Shown here piece after piece: positions 61,224-64,000 of a stretch of DNA of 64,000 nucleotides. The translations under genes and the position numbers were made by a program. The DNA lies in NCBI GenBank assembly GCA_048267245.1, contig JBLWXV010000002.1, positions 868,001 to 932,000 of the forward strand, read 5' to 3'. The DNA comes from JBLWXV01 sp048267245. GTDB taxonomy: Bacteria; Bdellovibrionota; Bacteriovoracia; Bacteriovoracales; Bacteriovoracaceae. The notes under the pieces are model-generated. The model was given only the letters and a program-made list of their open reading frames with translations, was not told the origin of the DNA and searched no databases. Positions within the stretch are counted from its first letter, which is position 1, and each line of letters starts with the position of its first letter.

Positions 61224-61757
61224 ATGAAATATTTAAGAAAGTTTGTCGTGGCCTTGACCATTTCTAGTTTTATTTGCACTCCCACGTTCGCTCAGCAAGC
61301 GGGTGCTAGTGTGACTCTAGATAATTTTGTTTTGCCAAAGGATATTAAAGAGCCACCACAAAACCCTGGGGCCATCTTCTATTCCCCTACATCAAAGAAT
61401 AAGCCGTTGATGCCAGTTAATTTTTGGGGTGAAGTAAAGAACTCTGGCCTTCACTACATTCCCACAGACTCAAATCTCATTAAGGGGCTCTCGCTTGCCG
61501 GCGGTCCTCTTGGCAGTTCTGACTTATCTGAAGTTAAGGTGACGAGAACCCAGAATGATGGCAAGTTAGAGACTTATAACTTCAGCCTGAATAAGGGTGG
61601 CGAGACAAAATCTTTTCAATTTGAACTACGTCCCGGCGATACCGTATTCATTCCTAAAGACACTTTCGAGAGTAATCGAGCCTATTACACCTCTCTCTTT
61701 GGGGTGTTTGCAACCATACTTTCTTCAGTTCTGCTCTACCGAGAAGTTAAGAAATAG
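61224..61757 (+). CDS. SLBB-domain protein with signal peptide and C-terminal anchor
   Basis: The 177-residue protein has a signal peptide (VVALTISSFICTPTFAQ) and one SLBB domain (VNFWGEVKNSGLHYIPTDSN, then LSLAGGPLGSSDLSEVKVTR and FELRPGDTVFIPKDTF). The C-terminus is a membrane span (LFGVFATILSSVLLY). The Poly_export domain of Wza is absent, so this is not a full outer membrane exporter; it may connect the inner membrane polymerase with one. Confidence 0.8.
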   Translation: MKYLRKFVVALTISSFICTPTFAQQAGASVTLDNFVLPKDIKEPPQNPGAIFYSPTSKNKPLMPVNFWGEVKNSGLHYIPTDSNLIKGLSLAGGPLGSSDLSEVKVTRTQNDGKLETYNFSLNKGGETKSFQFELRPGDTVFIPKDTFESNRAYYTSLFGVFATILSSVLLYREVKK

Positions 61758-61834
61758 CGATTCTTTATAAATATTTACAATTGGATCAATCTGCCCCGTA
61801 GAGCGATGCGTCTATTTCACAATAAAGTAAGTGT

Positions 61835-62908
61835 ATGGAAAAGAAACACTTACTACAATTGTGCAAATATTATTACCCATTTAAGGGTGGAGTAGAGCTA
61901 GTAAGTGAGCTTGTCAGTAGGGCGTACTCTCTTCGTGGGCACAAGGTCTTCGTTGCCGCTTTTTCAGAGGAGAATGTCGAGCGAGAAGGCAGATGGTCTG
62001 AGCGCATTCTGGGCTTCAAGAAGACATTTACTTTCATGCAAGCTCCCTTTAATTTTCTTCTCTTCTTTAAACTTATCCCACTGATAAAAAGTGAGCAGAT
62101 CAATGAATTGATGGTTCACTTGCCCAACCCACTCATGCATGAGGTGGCAAAGATTCTTAAGCTCTTCTTTGGGCGTCGTTTGAAACTTAAGTGTGTCTTT
62201 CACTGCGATGTCGTAGGTAAGGGCATATTTGGGAGAGCTTATAATTTCTATATTAAGCACCAAATGAAAATCTATGATGAAGTCATTGTTTCGAGTCCAA
62301 ACCTCATTGATAGCTCACCAATATTGCGTGAGCTAGATAGGGAGAGATTTTCAATTATTCCTTTTTGTACTTTGGGAGAAGGCGCCTTTATTAGGAAGGA
62401 AGTCTTTAATGGGCACCTACTCGCGATTGGTCGACTCGTTCCTTATAAAGGGTTTGATTTTCTTATCAAAACAATTAATAAGACCTCACACAAACTCACG
62501 ATTGTAGGCGATGGACCTTGCGCTGAGGAGCTTCGCAAGCTGGCCGGTCCAAATGTTAGGTTGGTGGGAAGTATCAGCGATGAAGAAAAGAAGAATCTTA
62601 TGGCCCAGTGCTCGTGCATGGTTTTGAGTTCAAACTCAAATGCAGAAGCCTATGGCATGGTGATTGCCGAAGCATTTGAATGTGGTACTCCAGTAATAGC
62701 ATCCAATCTTCCAACCGGTGTGACTTACTTAGTACAAAGTGAAAAGACTGGATTGATTTTTGAGCCCGGGGATGAAGGAGGACTCTTAGAGTGTTTGCGA
62801 AGATTAGAGACTGAAAATGGACTCCTCGCCCATCTCTCGCTAAACTCAAGAGAGTTTTATCTTTCTCAGTTGAGTTTTGAGAAATTTGCCGGGAGAGTGG
62901 CGGCCTGA
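61835..62908 (+). CDS. Glycosyltransferase family 4
   Basis: The 357-residue protein has the N-terminal KYYYPFKGGVELVSELVSRA (Gly-rich acceptor loop) and the C-terminal LLAIGRLVPYKGFDFLIKTI, LTIVGDGPCAEELRKL, AEAYGMVIAEAFECGTPVIA, a complete GT4 donor site with E(x7)E. Downstream overlap with the next glycosyltransferase gene. Substrate unknown. Confidence 0.92.
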   Translation: MEKKHLLQLCKYYYPFKGGVELVSELVSRAYSLRGHKVFVAAFSEENVEREGRWSERILGFKKTFTFMQAPFNFLLFFKLIPLIKSEQINELMVHLPNPLMHEVAKILKLFFGRRLKLKCVFHCDVVGKGIFGRAYNFYIKHQMKIYDEVIVSSPNLIDSSPILRELDRERFSIIPFCTLGEGAFIRKEVFNGHLLAIGRLVPYKGFDFLIKTINKTSHKLTIVGDGPCAEELRKLAGPNVRLVGSISDEEKKNLMAQCSCMVLSSNSNAEAYGMVIAEAFECGTPVIASNLPTGVTYLVQSEKTGLIFEPGDEGGLLECLRRLETENGLLAHLSLNSREFYLSQLSFEKFAGRVAA

Positions 62909-64000
62909 AGACTGTACTCTATCTAAGTCCTAATAGTTATATTGGCGGCGCTGAAAGATTTATTCTCAATGCCCTTCATGGTCATCTAAAAAGCATGTCG
63001 TATCGACCGGTGCTGCTTTCATTGAGCGAGGGCGATCTCACCCAACGCGCAAGAGAGATGGGTGTAGATGTCTCAATTGTTAAAACGAAGTTTCGCTTGT
63101 TGCGTCCCTTTTCATTATTTTCCGCGCTCATAGAGATGAGATCATTAATTAAAGATATTCGACCGGATATTATTCACTCCACAATGCCATACTCTCACAT
63201 TCTCTTAGGCTTACTTCGCACTTTTTTTGGAGTGCGATCACATGAGGTATGGTTTCAGCACGGCCCAGTGGGAGGAATGCTAGATCGAATAGCCTCTGTC
63301 TTCTGGACCGATTGCCTTTTGGTCAACTCTGAGTTTACTAAGACTGAGCACCTCAAGTCTGGTCTGCACCGCTTTCATAGAATTCAATCTATTCCCTTAT
63401 GCGTAACTGAGGGGGCAAGGGAGTGGGAGCGTGAAGAACGGGGAGTTACTCATATTGGCTTTGCTGGCAGGATTTGCTCGTGGAAGGGAGTGCACGTCTT
63501 AATTGAGGCGGCAAATATTCTGAGGGAGAGTCGTGATCCTAACTTTAAGAAAATACATTTTCACATCTGTGGAAGTGCAATGAGTTCATCAGATCAAATC
63601 TACGAAGAATCTCTACATCTTCAGGTAGAGAAATATGGCCTAGAGGGAAGTGTGACATTTCACGGGTTCATGCCCAATGTTGTCGACTTCTACGAAAAAA
63701 TGGACTTACTTGTTCATCCCTCGATTATCCCTGAGCCCTTTGGACTGGTCGTTGGTGAGGCCATGGCGAGCAATCTCTTAGTTCTTAGTAGTGCTAGAGG
63801 GGGAGTGAGAGAGCTCATTCACGAGGGAAGTACGGCCTTTTCTTTTGACGGCACCAGTGGAGACCTCGCCCTAAAAATTAGTGAGATTTGCCAGTCGGAT
63901 GCCAGTGTTTTACAGGAAATTCGTGAGCGCGCTAAAGATCTTGTGACTACCAAACACTCCCTTGAGGCTATGATAAGTAAGATAGAAGATTGTTATCAGA
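62905..64000 (+). CDS. Glycosyltransferase family 4, partial (right edge)
   Basis: From a CTG at 62905 that overlaps the previous stop (CTGA), the frame is open to the window edge for 365 codons. The product begins LKTVLYLSPNSYIGGAERFI (GGAE loop) and has IGFAGRICSWKGVHVLIEAA, the donor-site segment IIPEPFGLVVGEAMASNLLV and SARGGVRELIHEG. GGGAG precedes the CTG nine bases upstream; no ATG or GTG fits the fold's beginning. The last part may be just short of the natural end. Fourth glycosyltransferase of the locus. Confidence 0.88.
   Translation, partial: MKTVLYLSPNSYIGGAERFILNALHGHLKSMSYRPVLLSLSEGDLTQRAREMGVDVSIVKTKFRLLRPFSLFSALIEMRSLIKDIRPDIIHSTMPYSHILLGLLRTFFGVRSHEVWFQHGPVGGMLDRIASVFWTDCLLVNSEFTKTEHLKSGLHRFHRIQSIPLCVTEGAREWEREERGVTHIGFAGRICSWKGVHVLIEAANILRESRDPNFKKIHFHICGSAMSSSDQIYEESLHLQVEKYGLEGSVTFHGFMPNVVDFYEKMDLLVHPSIIPEPFGLVVGEAMASNLLVLSSARGGVRELIHEGSTAFSFDGTSGDLALKISEICQSDASVLQEIRERAKDLVTTKHSLEAMISKIEDCYQ

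Noticed and set aside
1..64000. Mobile element, prophage, CRISPR or tRNA
   Set aside because: No transposase, integrase, repeat-spacer series or cloverleaf with CCA-type ends was seen on reading both strands.

Overview
The window reads like a gene-dense Gram-negative chromosome with moderate GC, and the best guess is a predatory-type member of the Bdellovibrionota (Bacteriovoracia-like). That placement is inference. It rests on the many Sec-exported proteases and nuclease, the PilZ, HD-GYP and chemoreceptor signalling genes, the several lineage-restricted exported proteins, and the short intergenic spaces with overlapping tail-to-tail genes. No tRNA, rRNA, IS element, CRISPR array or prophage was recognised, and no gene-free stretch exceeds 300 bases.

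Region 1 (1-7.6 kb) holds a truncated DUF4340 protein, a PilZ-like protein, an exported subtilisin, ribosomal protein L28, a Tat-exported PhoD-type phosphatase and a YgiQ-type radical SAM protein. Region 2 (7.0-13.2 kb) is an ECF sigma/anti-sigma pair. It faces a periplasmic coiled-coil gene across an intergenic region with two divergent TGAAAC-N16/17-CGTA promoters, and is followed by three exported proteins of unknown function, two of them paralogous. Region 3 (13.2-28.5 kb) is mostly housekeeping and membrane genes: a spore-photoproduct-lyase-like radical SAM protein coupled to a nucleoside phosphorylase-like protein, an aldo/keto reductase, an HDAC-fold amidohydrolase, a HAD-type 5'-nucleotidase, a LolA-like/beta-barrel/MMPL export operon, a CPA2 antiporter, endonuclease I and a VTT-domain membrane protein.

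Region 4 (28.5-43.2 kb) is rich in sensing genes. It has a porin-histidine kinase-HD response regulator operon divergent from a PstS-like protein. It has an exported subtilase divergent from a HExxH metallopeptidase. It also has an unusual module in which a haem-oxygenase-like diiron oxidase, an acyltransferase-like protein and a membrane histidine kinase form one operon convergent with an OmpR-type regulator; I suggest this makes and senses a small molecule. Then come a lipoprotein resembling the SelO pseudokinase/AMPylase fold and an exported Cache domain protein next to a chemoreceptor. Region 5 (43.2-47.8 kb) has small exported proteins, one with its ribosome site in a perfect hairpin, an ArsR-OYE-MFS unit with two matching palindromic operators, and an exported trypsin-like protease.

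Region 6 (47.9-53.4 kb) looks like a complete, apparently undescribed RiPP cluster: methyltransferase, 68-residue precursor, HPr-kinase-like protein, PqqD-type recognition element, SPASM radical SAM enzyme and signal-peptidase-like protease in one tightly overlapping operon, facing an operon of ABC exporter and nucleotidyltransferase. Region 7 (53.5-64 kb) holds a degenerate HD-GYP protein and an exopolysaccharide locus (four GT4 glycosyltransferases, a P-loop-less tyrosine-kinase-like protein, a Wzz-like co-polymerase, a Wzy-like polymerase/ligase and an SLBB protein), which runs off the right edge.
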